Under the pieces are notes generated by a model that saw nothing but the letters and a program-made list of their open reading frames with translations, was not told the origin of the DNA and did not search any database. This document shows, in pieces, positions 27,221 through 36,550 of a DNA stretch of 64,000 nucleotides (positions within the stretch are counted from its first letter, which is position 1; each line of letters begins with the position of its first letter). The translations under genes and the position numbers were made by a program. The stretch is from Rickettsiales bacterium. Lineage in GTDB: Bacteria; Pseudomonadota; Alphaproteobacteria; Rickettsiales; JABCZZ01. Where the stretch lies: the NCBI GenBank assembly GCA_035765535.1, contig DASTXE010000006.1, positions 558,001-622,000 of the forward strand, read 5' to 3'.

Positions 27221-30200
27221 GGGAATTTCTCCTGTGAGGGGTTATGGCTTCACTGCCTCTAGGCTTGTGCGGCAGTAGCCGGTACATGACCGGCACAAAT
27301 ACGAGGGTTGCAAATGTGGCAAATATCAGCCCGCCGATGACCGCACGCGCAAGCGGCGCATTCTGCTCACCGCCTTCACCGATGCCAAGCGCCATCGGGA
27401 TCATGCCAAGCACCATCGCGCCTGCCGTCATAAGCACCGGACGCAGACGCGTGAACCCTGCGATCTCCGCGGCAACCCACGGACTATTACCCGCTTCCAG
27501 ACGCTGGTTCGCGAACGTCACGACGAGAATACTGTTGGCCGTCGTAAGACCGATACACATGATCGTGCCCATCAAAGCCGGAACGCTTAAATGCGTCTGC
27601 GTGAGATAGAGCATCCACATCACGCCGCCGAGCGCGAACGGCACCGCCATCAGCACGATCAGCGGATCGGTCCAGCTCTGGAAATTAATGACAAGGAACA
27701 GATAAATCAGCACCACCGCAAACGCCATGCCGGAGAACAGACCGCTATAACTCTCGCGCATCGTCTCCACCTGCCCGCCGAGCGTGATCGTAAGCCCCGA
27801 AGCAGCATCCGGTTTATCCTTCGCAATCACTTTGTCGATATCTGCAGCTACAGAGTTAAGATCGCGTCCCTGCACATCTGCATTCACGTCAAACACGGGG
27901 CGTATATTATATTGCGACATGACCAGCGGAACCGCGCCGCGGCTGAACTTCGCCACATTCATAAGCAGCTGTTGCTTGGCACCGTGCTCACCCGACGCTA
28001 CAGGCATCGCCCAAAGATCATCCGTAGAGTCGATATGGTAAGCAGGCATCTGCACGACCAGCGGATAGCTGACATTGTTATGCGGGTCGATCCAGAAATT
28101 CGGCATGCTTTGCGCGCTGGAATTCGTGGTCACCAGCACATTGCTCGCGAGCGTCTTCTGGCTGAGTCCGAACTGCATGGCAAGCGTGCGATTGACATCC
28201 ACCGTGAGCGATGGCGCGTCAGGCACCTGGAATACATGCGAATCCACCACCCCTGCTACCGCCTTCAAATCATGCGCCAATTTGGATGCCAGTGCATAGG
28301 CTGCCTCACCATTATGGCCCGAGATACGGATATCGATCGGCGCTGGTTGGCCGAAATTCAGCACCTGGTCCACAATATCCGCAGGCTGGAAGAAAAACTG
28401 CACACTGGGGAAATGCTGCGGCAGCTCGCGACGCAGCTTCGCCATGAGACCCGCGGTGGGAGCATGATCTTTCTTCAGTGAAATGAGGATCTCACCATCC
28501 ATCGGCCCGACCGTGGCCGAATCGCTAAGCGCAGTGTTGATGCCGCTGTAAGGCAGCCCGATATTATCGAGAATGACATCAATCTCGCGGTTGCCTACCG
28601 CATGACGTATATAAGCCTCTACTTGCGCGAAGTAGACTTGAGTTTGCTCCAGACGTGTTCCCGGCTGTGTGCGCACATGCAGGCGCATCTGCCCCGCATC
28701 TACCTGCGGAAAAAAGTCTCTCCCAAGTGCCGGAAACAGCAACAGGGACACCAGCATCAGTGCACCGAAGAACAGTCCAACCTGCTTCGGCTGCGACAAT
28801 GCCCAGCCAAGGCAATGGCGATATGTCTCGCGGAATGTATCGAAACCGCCTTCAAATTTGCGGTGAATCGTATTGAAGATATTTCCCTCATGCGTCACCG
28901 GAGAAGAAAGCCATTCCGTATTTTTCTTGGCCACAGGCGCAGAGCGCATGAGATAGCGGAACAGTACCGGTACAAGCGTGAACGAAAGCAACAGGCTCGC
29001 CACAAGCGAGACGCAAACTGAAAGCGAAAGCGGAGAGAACAGGTATTTCGCCGCGCCGTTCAGTAGGAAAATCGGAATGAACACAATGCAGATACAGAAA
29101 GTCGAAAGCATCGTCGGCACGCCGACCTCGCCCGCACCACCGATAATCGCATCTTCAAGCGCAGCGCCTTCATGCAGGTGGCGCTCGATATTCTCGATCA
29201 CAACCGTGCCGTTATCCACGAGAATGCCCACTGCCAGCGCGAACCCGCCAAGCGTCATCGTGTTAAGCGTCTGTTTATCGCAGTACATCACCAGCACCGC
29301 TGCAATGATGGAAAGCGGAATAGACGCGAGAATAATCAATGTCAGGCGCCAGTTGCCCAGGAACAGCAGGATCATCAGCGCGGTCAGTCCTGCAGCCATC
29401 ATACCGCCCATGACCACGCTGTTAAGTGCCGCTTTTACAAAGACGGACTGATCGAAAATTGCCTTGATCGAAACGCCCTGCGGCATCATATGCATGATTT
29501 CCGGCAGCGCATTACGCACGCCGTCAATCACAGCCAGCGTCGAAACACCACCGGTTTTGCGTATCACCATCAGCGCGCCCGGCTTGCCGTTGACAGAAAC
29601 GGAGTTGGTCTGCACCTGGAACCCGTCATGTACATGCGCCACATCACGCATGAAGACGGTCTTGCCGTTCACCACTTTGATCGGAAAAGCGTTGATATCA
29701 GTAAGCACATCGGGGCTGTTATTCATCGCCAGTGTATAATCTTTCTGGCCGATCTTTACGTCACCTGCAGGAAGAATGACATTCTGCCGCTGCAGCGCAT
29801 TGCTGACATCAGCCGGGGAAAGCCCGCGCGCCTGTAGTGCTTCCTTATTCAGGTCTGCCATAATGACGCGCGGCTTGCCGCCGTAAGGATACGGCACTTC
29901 CGCCCCGTGCACGACCGCCAGATCAGGACGAATGATATTCTGCCCCAGATCGTTGAGCTTCGTATCCGGCAGCGCATCACTGGAAAGGCTGAGCTGGATG
30001 ATCGGCACGTCCGTAGCGCCGTAGCGCAGCACCAGCGGCGGAGTGATACCGCGCGGCATATATTTGAGCACCACAAGCGCACTGCTTGCCAATTGCGAGA
30101 TGGCGCGCGTTACATCCGCACCTTCATGCAGATAGACTTTTTCTACGCCGACCCCGTTGTAGCTTGTCGCCTCGATATGAGAGATATTGTCCACGAGCGA

Positions 30201-30416
30201 AGCCATCTGGCGCTCATGCAGCGTGAGAATCCGGTTCTGGATATCCTTGGCATCCATGCCGCTATACGTCCATACGACACTGACCACGGGAATGTCGATT
30301 TCCGGAAAGATATCCACCGGCATGCGCAAACCTGCACCGATTCCGAGAATAGTCACCAGTATCAGCACCGCCATGACCGTATAGGGATGTTTGAGCATAT
30401 AACGCACGAAAGACAT
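27207..30416 (-). CDS. RND efflux permease
   Basis: A 1069-residue proton-driven inner-membrane pump with the RND layout: N-terminal helix (VMAVLILVTILGIGAGLRMP), two large periplasmic loops, and helix bundles near residues 340-490 and 880-1040. In the TM4 relay site the usual VDDAI is VDNGT (GILVDNGTVVIENIERHLHE), so one of the two aspartates is Asn, as in several non-AcrB subfamilies. The closing helices (RPVLMTAGAMVLGMIPMALG) are standard. Regulation is likely by the two-component genes directly upstream. Substrate, drug or metal, cannot be fixed. Confidence 0.93.
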   Translation of the reverse strand: MSFVRYMLKHPYTVMAVLILVTILGIGAGLRMPVDIFPEIDIPVVSVVWTYSGMDAKDIQNRILTLHERQMASLVDNISHIEATSYNGVGVEKVYLHEGADVTRAISQLASSALVVLKYMPRGITPPLVLRYGATDVPIIQLSLSSDALPDTKLNDLGQNIIRPDLAVVHGAEVPYPYGGKPRVIMADLNKEALQARGLSPADVSNALQRQNVILPAGDVKIGQKDYTLAMNNSPDVLTDINAFPIKVVNGKTVFMRDVAHVHDGFQVQTNSVSVNGKPGALMVIRKTGGVSTLAVIDGVRNALPEIMHMMPQGVSIKAIFDQSVFVKAALNSVVMGGMMAAGLTALMILLFLGNWRLTLIILASIPLSIIAAVLVMYCDKQTLNTMTLGGFALAVGILVDNGTVVIENIERHLHEGAALEDAIIGGAGEVGVPTMLSTFCICIVFIPIFLLNGAAKYLFSPLSLSVCVSLVASLLLSFTLVPVLFRYLMRSAPVAKKNTEWLSSPVTHEGNIFNTIHRKFEGGFDTFRETYRHCLGWALSQPKQVGLFFGALMLVSLLLFPALGRDFFPQVDAGQMRLHVRTQPGTRLEQTQVYFAQVEAYIRHAVGNREIDVILDNIGLPYSGINTALSDSATVGPMDGEILISLKKDHAPTAGLMAKLRRELPQHFPSVQFFFQPADIVDQVLNFGQPAPIDIRISGHNGEAAYALASKLAHDLKAVAGVVDSHVFQVPDAPSLTVDVNRTLAMQFGLSQKTLASNVLVTTNSSAQSMPNFWIDPHNNVSYPLVVQMPAYHIDSTDDLWAMPVASGEHGAKQQLLMNVAKFSRGAVPLVMSQYNIRPVFDVNADVQGRDLNSVAADIDKVIAKDKPDAASGLTITLGGQVETMRESYSGLFSGMAFAVVLIYLFLVINFQSWTDPLIVLMAVPFALGGVMWMLYLTQTHLSVPALMGTIMCIGLTTANSILVVTFANQRLEAGNSPWVAAEIAGFTRLRPVLMTAGAMVLGMIPMALGIGEGGEQNAPLARAVIGGLIFATFATLVFVPVMYRLLPHKPRGSEAITPHRRNSHATA

Positions 30417-30516
30417 CCTGCCGCACCTCCCAAGGATTATTGTTTCCAGCCATCCTAGCGATGCAACATGAGAATATTATGAGGGTTAAATTAAAATTCG
30501 CTCATAAAAGAGTTTT

Positions 30517-31923
30517 TCAGGCGGTTTCAGCCGCAGCCAGCGGTAATTCCACGCGGCAGGCACTGCCTTTGCCTTCCGTGCTCATCATTTCAACGGTTCC
30601 ACCATGCGCCTGGCAGATTGCACGCACGATGGAGAGACCGAGCCCTGCCCCGCCCATCTGGCGCGAGCGCACTTTATCGGCCCGGTAAAACCGCTCGAAG
30701 ATATGCGGTAACTCCGCCGCCGGAATACCGATCCCATTATCGATAATCTCAAGAATGGCTTTTCCTTGCTGCGCATAGGCATGAATCATGACGCTGCCGT
30801 CTTCCTGCGTATATTTGATCGCATTGTCCAGCAGGTTCACCACCACCTGTTTGATCTTAGCCCGATCGCCATAAAGCTCCGCCGGCCCTTCAACCTTCAC
30901 CGTCAGACGGATACGTTTTTCCTCCGCAAGCAGCGCCATCTGCTCGACCGTCCCCTTCACCAGCGCCGCAAGATCAAACCGTTCATGTGCGATTTTCGCT
31001 TCCCCGGCATCCAGACGCGAAATAGCCAGCAGGTTTTCCGCAATGCGTGAAAGCCGCTCCACCTCTTCCAGTACGCTGCCAATACGCTCACACTGTGTTC
31101 CTGAAAGCGCTTCATCCTGAGCGATGGACTCAAGTTCGCCGCGCATAATAGCCAGTGGCGTACGCAATTCATGTGAAGCGTCTGCCGAAAAGCGACTTGC
31201 CTGTTGGTAAGCGTCATCCAGGCGTCCAAGCATCTGGTTTAGCGTGACGGCCAGATGCTCCAGCTCATCCCCCGTTTCAGCTACGGGCAGTCGATTGCTT
31301 AAATTACCGAATGTGATCTTTTCCGCTTTCGCGCGCATATTTTCTACGGGCCTGAGTGTGCGGCGCACAAGCACATAGCCGCCAACAGAAACGATGAGAA
31401 TTACAGCAGGAAGTCCCAACAGCAATATGGCGAGCAGCCCATCCAGCGTAGCTTTTACGTCATTGGTCGCAAACCCCATCTCCACAACCAAATGCCGCCT
31501 TTGCACTTCTGACGGCACTGCCACCACCAGCATGTCACTGCCATCCGCAATAGGTACCATACGCCGCGGCGGCGTATATGCCCCGGACTGTGGAATCATC
31601 TGGGGATTAAAACCGCCATCCTTCGGCACACCGCTGCGATAAACAACGTTGCCTCCGCCCTCTGATATACGGATGAAACGATTATTGGCTTCCGGGGAAT
31701 ATACATCCTCGATCTGCTTTGCCAGCATCGCAGGTGCATTAGCATTCAGAGGCAGAATATCATAAGCGATCTGATGAGCACGACGGGCAAGTGTGTGCTC
31801 CATCTGCGCATAAAGCCGCACCTCCAGCCCCCGGTAAAGATACCCGGCAAACACAAGGGCCAGCAATACTACGAGGCCGCTATACCACAGAATAAGCCGA
31901 AAATAGATGGAACGTATATTCAC
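30517..31923 (-). CDS. sensor histidine kinase (HAMP, HisKA, HATPase)
   Basis: A 468-residue membrane kinase that starts with GTG overlapping the regulator stop (GTGA). Two membrane helices (about 12-32 and 160-185) flank a periplasmic sensor of about 130 residues. Then come HAMP (RRTLRPVENMRAKAEKITFG), the H-box DASHELRTPLAIMRGELES, the N-box VVNLLDNAIKYT, and G-boxes DNGIGI and GGAGLGLSIV. The order resembles CusS/QseC-type kinases. It probably controls the efflux operon 100 bases downstream. Confidence 0.93.
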   Translation of the reverse strand: MNIRSIYFRLILWYSGLVVLLALVFAGYLYRGLEVRLYAQMEHTLARRAHQIAYDILPLNANAPAMLAKQIEDVYSPEANNRFIRISEGGGNVVYRSGVPKDGGFNPQMIPQSGAYTPPRRMVPIADGSDMLVVAVPSEVQRRHLVVEMGFATNDVKATLDGLLAILLLGLPAVILIVSVGGYVLVRRTLRPVENMRAKAEKITFGNLSNRLPVAETGDELEHLAVTLNQMLGRLDDAYQQASRFSADASHELRTPLAIMRGELESIAQDEALSGTQCERIGSVLEEVERLSRIAENLLAISRLDAGEAKIAHERFDLAALVKGTVEQMALLAEEKRIRLTVKVEGPAELYGDRAKIKQVVVNLLDNAIKYTQEDGSVMIHAYAQQGKAILEIIDNGIGIPAAELPHIFERFYRADKVRSRQMGGAGLGLSIVRAICQAHGGTVEMMSTEGKGSACRVELPLAAAETA

Positions 31924-32600
31924 GCCCCCTCCTCGTCCGTCACCATGTAACCGACGCCCCTTATCGTTTTAATAAGTTTGGTTACAAACGGTTCGTCAAT
32001 CTTGTTACGCAGCTGCTTGACATACACATCCACAATATTCGTCAATCCCTCGAAGCTTTGGTCCCATACATGCTCGATAATCATCGTGCGTGAAAGCACC
32101 TGACCGCTATTGGCTGCCAGATATTCAAGCAGCCCGTATTCTTTGGCGCTGAGTTCTATACGCTTGCCCCCGCGCCGCACCTGCCGCGCAAGCCGGTCAA
32201 TTTCAAGGTCTGCGATCTTAATGATATCCATACGCTGCGCCGGTGCACGCCGCAAAAGCGCACGGATGCGCATGAGCAGCTCTGCGAACGCAAACGGCTT
32301 GGTGAGATAGTCATCCGCACCGGCATCGAAATGTTTCACCTTATCGGAGACCGAACCCATCGCCGTCAGCATCAGGATAGGAACCTGCCGGTCATGCTGA
32401 CGGATACGCGCAAGCACCTCGCTGCCGCTGAGACCCGGCAGCATGATATCGAGAATAATCACATCGTAGTTATAAGAGGTCGCAAATTCCAGCCCTTGCT
32501 TACCATCGGACGCAATATCCACTGCGAAGCCTTCGGCCTTCAGCCCTCTGGCCACAATACCGGACATCTTCTCTTCATCTTCCACTATCAGCGCACGCAT
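31920..32600 (-). CDS. OmpR-family response regulator
   Basis: About 226 residues from the ATG at 32600. The receiver domain has the acidic pair (VEDEEK), the phospho-acceptor in DVIILDIMLPGLSG, the Thr switch (LTAMGS) and the Lys (YLTKPFAFAEL). The C-terminal winged helix ends NIVDVYVKQLRNKIDEPF and TIRGVGYMV. It is co-translated with the kinase and, with the RND genes, gives a five-gene regulator-to-pump operon. The regulated stimulus is not readable from the sequence. Confidence 0.93.
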   Translation of the reverse strand: MRALIVEDEEKMSGIVARGLKAEGFAVDIASDGKQGLEFATSYNYDVIILDIMLPGLSGSEVLARIRQHDRQVPILMLTAMGSVSDKVKHFDAGADDYLTKPFAFAELLMRIRALLRRAPAQRMDIIKIADLEIDRLARQVRRGGKRIELSAKEYGLLEYLAANSGQVLSRTMIIEHVWDQSFEGLTNIVDVYVKQLRNKIDEPFVTKLIKTIRGVGYMVTDEEGA

Positions 32601-32720
32601 ACGGTATTCCTTCTTTCCGTCAGGATAGCGCTTTTCCATGAAGCCGTCATGAAAATCAGATTAAAATTCCCTCATAAACGGTTTCAAAAGTCGCTAGGCC
32701 GGGCAAGGCATAGTAGACTT

Positions 32721-33383
32721 TTACCCACGTTTGCGGGCAAGCATAATCCCGTCGGCCACCGTAAGCAGGCAGGCATCCACACGCGCATCGTTACGTATTT
32801 TCAGATTAAGAGCCCGCAGCGCACGCGTGGACGCTTCATTATCCTCCGACATGGCAACCGCACCGCCCCACAAAGCATTGTCGATTGCAATGATCCCGCC
32901 GGGCCGCACAAGCTGCAGGCAGGTTTCGTAGTATGCATTATACCCCTGTTTATCGGCATCGATAAATGCGAGGTCAAACACATCTGCTATGCCTTCTTCC
33001 AGCATTGCATCGAGCGTCTCCTGCGCGCGGCCTAGTCGCAGATCAATCTTATCTTCTACACCGGCCTCACGCCAGTAACGCCTGCCGATATTCGTCCATT
33101 CTTCGTTTGTGTCGCATGCCACCAGCAGACCGTCTTCCGGTAACGCCATCGCCATGGCCAGTGCACTATAGCCGGTGAAAGTGCCGATCTCAAGCACACG
33201 CCGGGCACCGGTCATCGCCACCAGCATAGCAAGAAACGCACCTTCGTCTGGTGTTACTTGCATCACATGATAAGGCATTGTCTGCGTTTCCTCACGCAGG
33301 CGCCGCTGCATGTCCGTCTCACGCGTAATGGTAGAGGTGACATAATATTCGACATGGTCGGGAAGAAAAGGATTCGTGCCCAT
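32721..33383 (-). CDS. SAM-dependent O-methyltransferase (CCoAOMT type)
   Basis: About 220 residues from the ATG at 33383; the longer frame upstream lacks a Met-led fit. The SAM site is VLEIGTFTGYSALAMAMALP, the metal/substrate motif is FDLAFIDADKQGYNAYYE, and GGIIAIDNALWGG follows. These are the class I caffeoyl-CoA-type methyltransferase blocks. By family it methylates catechol-like hydroxyls using a divalent cation. It stands divergent from the lipoprotein gene at 33491; the substrate is unknown. Confidence 0.9.
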   Translation of the reverse strand: MGTNPFLPDHVEYYVTSTITRETDMQRRLREETQTMPYHVMQVTPDEGAFLAMLVAMTGARRVLEIGTFTGYSALAMAMALPEDGLLVACDTNEEWTNIGRRYWREAGVEDKIDLRLGRAQETLDAMLEEGIADVFDLAFIDADKQGYNAYYETCLQLVRPGGIIAIDNALWGGAVAMSEDNEASTRALRALNLKIRNDARVDACLLTVADGIMLARKRG

Positions 33384-33490
33384 AAAACGGTAGCCGTTGC
33401 TGATGTTTATTTGTATATAGGGGTTATAATAGTCAGTGAAAGTTTTACCAGTCCGAATCGCCGCACGCAACATATACGGGAGATCTGCCT

Positions 33491-33982
33491 ATGAAAATAC
33501 GTTATACAGCTATCGCTATGCTCACCCTGTTGACCAGCGCCTGCACCATCGAGCCGGATAAACAGGGACTCCGCTCGGAGTTTCATCCGCCGTTCACCTA
33601 TCATAACTGGCAGCAGAAGCAATATACGCTCCCCAGCGGTCATGAAGTATGCGCCGTCACTTCCGGCTATAGCGGGCTGACCGTTTATCTCGTCAAGCGT
33701 GATGGCACAATCGATACCGCCGTCAGCGGCAACGTTACTTTACGCCCTGGCGCAGCAATGACGGTGACAGTCGACGGCGACAGATATTCATCTTATGACG
33801 AATTCTTCCCGCCTGAAACAGCGAAACAGATCGTTGCCTCGCTGGAAAAAGGCACGAAAGCTTACATTGAATGGGAAACCTACAGCCGCACGAATGGCGG
33901 CGCAAACCTGCGTGGACAGAATGTCATAAAACTGGGTGGATTTACCCAGCAGTTGCAGCAATGCCGTGACGCACTGAAGTAA
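33491..33982 (+). CDS. lipoprotein of unknown function
   Basis: A 163-residue protein with a lipobox (LLTSAC, Cys18). The mature part shows a strand-rich domain (YTLPSGHEVCAVTSGYSGLT, GNVTLRPGAAMTVTVDGDRY) and an amphipathic helix near PPETAKQIVASLEKG. Two further cysteines (positions about 54 and 158) may pair. No family is recognised. It converges on the esterase gene with one base between stops. Confidence 0.65.
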   Translation: MKIRYTAIAMLTLLTSACTIEPDKQGLRSEFHPPFTYHNWQQKQYTLPSGHEVCAVTSGYSGLTVYLVKRDGTIDTAVSGNVTLRPGAAMTVTVDGDRYSSYDEFFPPETAKQIVASLEKGTKAYIEWETYSRTNGGANLRGQNVIKLGGFTQQLQQCRDALK

Positions 33983-33983
33983 G

Positions 33984-34883
33984 TTATTGACCGCTAAAGA
34001 ACTGCCACAATACATCAGTTGCATCTAATGCATCGCTTGGCTGGTCCAGCGGTAACAACATGCCGGCAAGCGTATTGTAATGTTTGCTGCCAGGCCATTG
34101 GTGTCCTGCTCCATTAACGGTAAAAAGCGCCACCTTGCGTCCTTGCGGACATAGAGAAACTGCCGCCTGCACACCCCCGTCTTGCTGCAGGGAAGCTGTT
34201 GCGCACTGGTCCGCATTACGAAATATATTGATCGTCTGTTGAACGGGCAGCCAGTCCACCTTGGAAACTCCTTTAGACCCGACACCTCCAGCAAGCGGAA
34301 TATTCTGATCATCCGGACCGTGGATCTCCATGACGGAAACAGCACGAGGATGCGCGCATCCCGTAGATAAACTGCCTGCCACGGAACCCACTGCCGCTAT
34401 CGGATAGCTTCCCTCACATGCATAACGATAGGCAAGCGCTGCGCCATTAGAAATGCCAGTGAGATAAATACGCCTGCGATCGATATTTTCAGTACGCGAT
34501 ACGCGCTCGATCACCTCCGTCACAAATTGCAGATCGTTGATATTCTCTTTCATCGCCTTGCCGCAGCAGATGCCGCCTGCGTTCCAGCTCCGCTGATACC
34601 CGTTCGGATAAACGACGACAAATCCGTGCGCATCCGCCTCCTTATCCCAGCCGTAAAATTTCTCCGCCTGCTCTGCCGTACCAAACCCTCCATGCAGCAC
34701 CACCACAAGTGGTACAGGCGATTGCGTGCTCAAATGCGAGGGACGGTACAAGAGGAAATGACGTTCTTTGCCGTCAATGGAAATCTTGTTCTCTTTGCTA
34801 CTGGAAGTAGCGGCACATCCTGAAAACACTGCCATCATCGACAATCCCAGCGCGATAAACCGAATTTTAGTTTTGTATTTCAT
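33984..34883 (-). CDS. PHB-depolymerase/feruloyl-esterase-like lipoprotein
   Basis: A 299-residue alpha/beta hydrolase with a lipoprotein signal ending AVFSGC. The blocks VPLVVVLHGGFGTAEQAEKF (oxyanion region), HGFVVVYPNGYQRSWNAGGI, the nucleophile elbow YLTGISNGAALAY and a late His in NGAGHQWPG give the LpqC/esterase_PHB family. The catalytic acid is probably in VMEIHGPDDQNIP. By family it is a secreted esterase on polyesters or aryl esters of polysaccharides. Substrate not predictable. Confidence 0.85.
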   Translation of the reverse strand: MKYKTKIRFIALGLSMMAVFSGCAATSSSKENKISIDGKERHFLLYRPSHLSTQSPVPLVVVLHGGFGTAEQAEKFYGWDKEADAHGFVVVYPNGYQRSWNAGGICCGKAMKENINDLQFVTEVIERVSRTENIDRRRIYLTGISNGAALAYRYACEGSYPIAAVGSVAGSLSTGCAHPRAVSVMEIHGPDDQNIPLAGGVGSKGVSKVDWLPVQQTINIFRNADQCATASLQQDGGVQAAVSLCPQGRKVALFTVNGAGHQWPGSKHYNTLAGMLLPLDQPSDALDATDVLWQFFSGQ

Positions 34884-35140
34884 AACATTATACCTTTATT
34901 CACGCTCACAATTGTTCACTATAAGACAATTGGTACATCAAAGACATTTTTTATACCGCATTCTGCCCACTACTGGCATTATATACACAAATAGCATTCT
35001 AATACAATATGTTGATAATTATTTCATTCCTGTACGAACTGTATCAATTTTACTGGACACGTCACATCTTTTGGTTTACTGATCCCAACTCGGCACAAGT
35101 TTGCCGTGTATAAAACAACCAACAATTTAGGGCTACCAAT
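34884..35140. other. AT-rich spacer before the curli operon
   Basis: A 257-base gap between divergent genes, presumably carrying the curli promoter and its regulation. A small inverted repeat (cggcacaagtttgccg, 35092-35107) lies about 35 bases before the first curlin start. I could not fix a promoter with confidence. Confidence 0.4.
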
Positions 35141-36424
35141 ATGAAACTGCACAACCTTCTGGCGACCAGCGCTATCGCGTTGTCCCTCGTTGCTAGCACC
35201 GCATTTGCGGACAGCAACGCCGTTTACATCGAACAGGATGGCTCCGCCCAATCCGCTACCGTCAGCCAGACCGGCACCGGGAACACCGTAGGCACCGATG
35301 CAAGCCATCAGTTCCTGCAGCAGGGTTCCGGCAACACGCTCAATGCCACCCAGTACGGCACGGGTAACAGTGTAACTGCTTCTGGAAATGGAAACAACAT
35401 CGGAGGTGATCCGATCGGCGTTCAGAGCGGCAGCAACAACACTGCCACCATCAAACAAGGTACGGCAGCAAGCCCGGATACCGGCGACGTAGCCAATATC
35501 TCGCAGGCTGGTACGGGTGGAAAAATCAACATTACCCAGACCACCAGCTCCATCGCAGCCAATAACACCGCTTATGTAGACCAGACCGGTGCTTCCTCGA
35601 ACGAAACCGCCAACATCACCCAGAGCAACCGCGATGCCGATGACACAGATTTCGGCCAGAGCGTAGCCAAAATAACCCAGGGCGGCTCCGGTGAAACGGC
35701 ATCCATTAACCAGCAGAGCGATGAAAGCTATGCGGACGTTAAGCAGGATGGCACGGGCAACCAGGCGAGCGTAAGCCAGGGCACGACCACGGGTGACTCT
35801 GAATATGCATACATCACGCAGCATGGTACAGCTGGCATCGCCAACACTGTTCAGACCGGTGAAAGCGATACAGCATCCATCACACAGGATGCTACCACTA
35901 CCGGCGACAAGGCCAATATCAACCAGAGCGGCGCGGGCGATACCGCATCGATCAGCCAGAGCGGCAGCGATCCGGAAGATGGTGAAGGCGGCGCAAGCAC
36001 CGCTTACATCAGCCAGAGCGGTCTCCTCGATCAGGCTAGCATCACCCAGACTTCGGAAGCAACTGCCAGCGTAACCCAGAGCGGCTACTATGACCAGGCA
36101 ACCGTTGTAAACGGTGACGAAGACCAGGCCTTTGTTCACCAGTCCGGTGATCTCGATGTAGCTTCTGTAACCCAGAGCACGGGCGAAGGCTCGCTGGCTA
36201 CGGTCAACCAGAAAGGCAACAACGACCATGCAACGATCAGCCAGACCGGCGGCTTCGACGAAGCGCATGTCTATCAGGATGACGGTGCAACCGGTGGTTC
36301 GTCTGCTATGATCGCCCAGAGTGGCTTTGCCAACTACGCAAGCATCGGCCAGTTCGCGCCGGGCAACGTAGCCAGCATCAGCCAGCCGGGCACTGGTGGC
36401 CACATCACCATCACCCAGCACTAA
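35141..36424 (+). CDS. large curlin-repeat protein (major amyloid subunit candidate 1)
   Basis: A 427-residue exported protein: a signal peptide (AIALSLVASTAFA) followed by almost nothing but curlin-like strands of the form A-x-I-x-Q-x-G-x-x-N/D, as in ASISQSG, ASITQTS, ASVTQSG and ATISQTG. Units follow each other roughly every 11 residues, with longer spacers in the first half. E. coli CsgA has 151 residues, so this is nearly three times larger. The repeats are the basis of the beta-solenoid amyloid fold of curli. It ends GGHITITQH. CsgF and CsgG genes follow in the same direction. Confidence 0.9.
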   Translation: MKLHNLLATSAIALSLVASTAFADSNAVYIEQDGSAQSATVSQTGTGNTVGTDASHQFLQQGSGNTLNATQYGTGNSVTASGNGNNIGGDPIGVQSGSNNTATIKQGTAASPDTGDVANISQAGTGGKINITQTTSSIAANNTAYVDQTGASSNETANITQSNRDADDTDFGQSVAKITQGGSGETASINQQSDESYADVKQDGTGNQASVSQGTTTGDSEYAYITQHGTAGIANTVQTGESDTASITQDATTTGDKANINQSGAGDTASISQSGSDPEDGEGGASTAYISQSGLLDQASITQTSEATASVTQSGYYDQATVVNGDEDQAFVHQSGDLDVASVTQSTGEGSLATVNQKGNNDHATISQTGGFDEAHVYQDDGATGGSSAMIAQSGFANYASIGQFAPGNVASISQPGTGGHITITQH

Positions 36425-36459
36425 AAGTTGAAACTGCGGTTAAGCGCTGTGTTCGCATA

Positions 36460-36510
36460 GCGCCTCTGGGGCAAAACGACGATATGGTTTTGCCCCAGCC
36501 GCAGAGGCGC
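36460..36510 (+). terminator. strong hairpin between the two large curlin genes
   Basis: An inverted repeat with arms gcgcctct..ggggcaaaac and gttttgcccc..agaggcgc and a loop of about nine bases, 36 bases after the first curlin stop. No clear T-tract follows. It may act as an attenuator, or as a 3' end stabiliser for the first curlin mRNA. Confidence 0.6.
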
Positions 36511-36550
36511 ACTACTACCCCACTACATACCGGCTATAAGGATCTGACGC

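Noticed and set aside
26189..27262. A 357-codon plus-strand frame over the efflux adaptor
   Set aside because: It is Arg/His-rich antisense sequence without domain logic; the adaptor on the minus strand is clear.
27591..28481. A 296-codon plus-strand frame over the RND permease
   Set aside because: It is antisense to a conserved pump region and has no recognisable protein features.
35024..36421. A 465-codon minus-strand frame over the first curlin gene
   Set aside because: It is the antisense shadow of a repetitive gene; the repeats keep the opposite frame open. The plus-strand protein has a signal peptide and curlin motifs.
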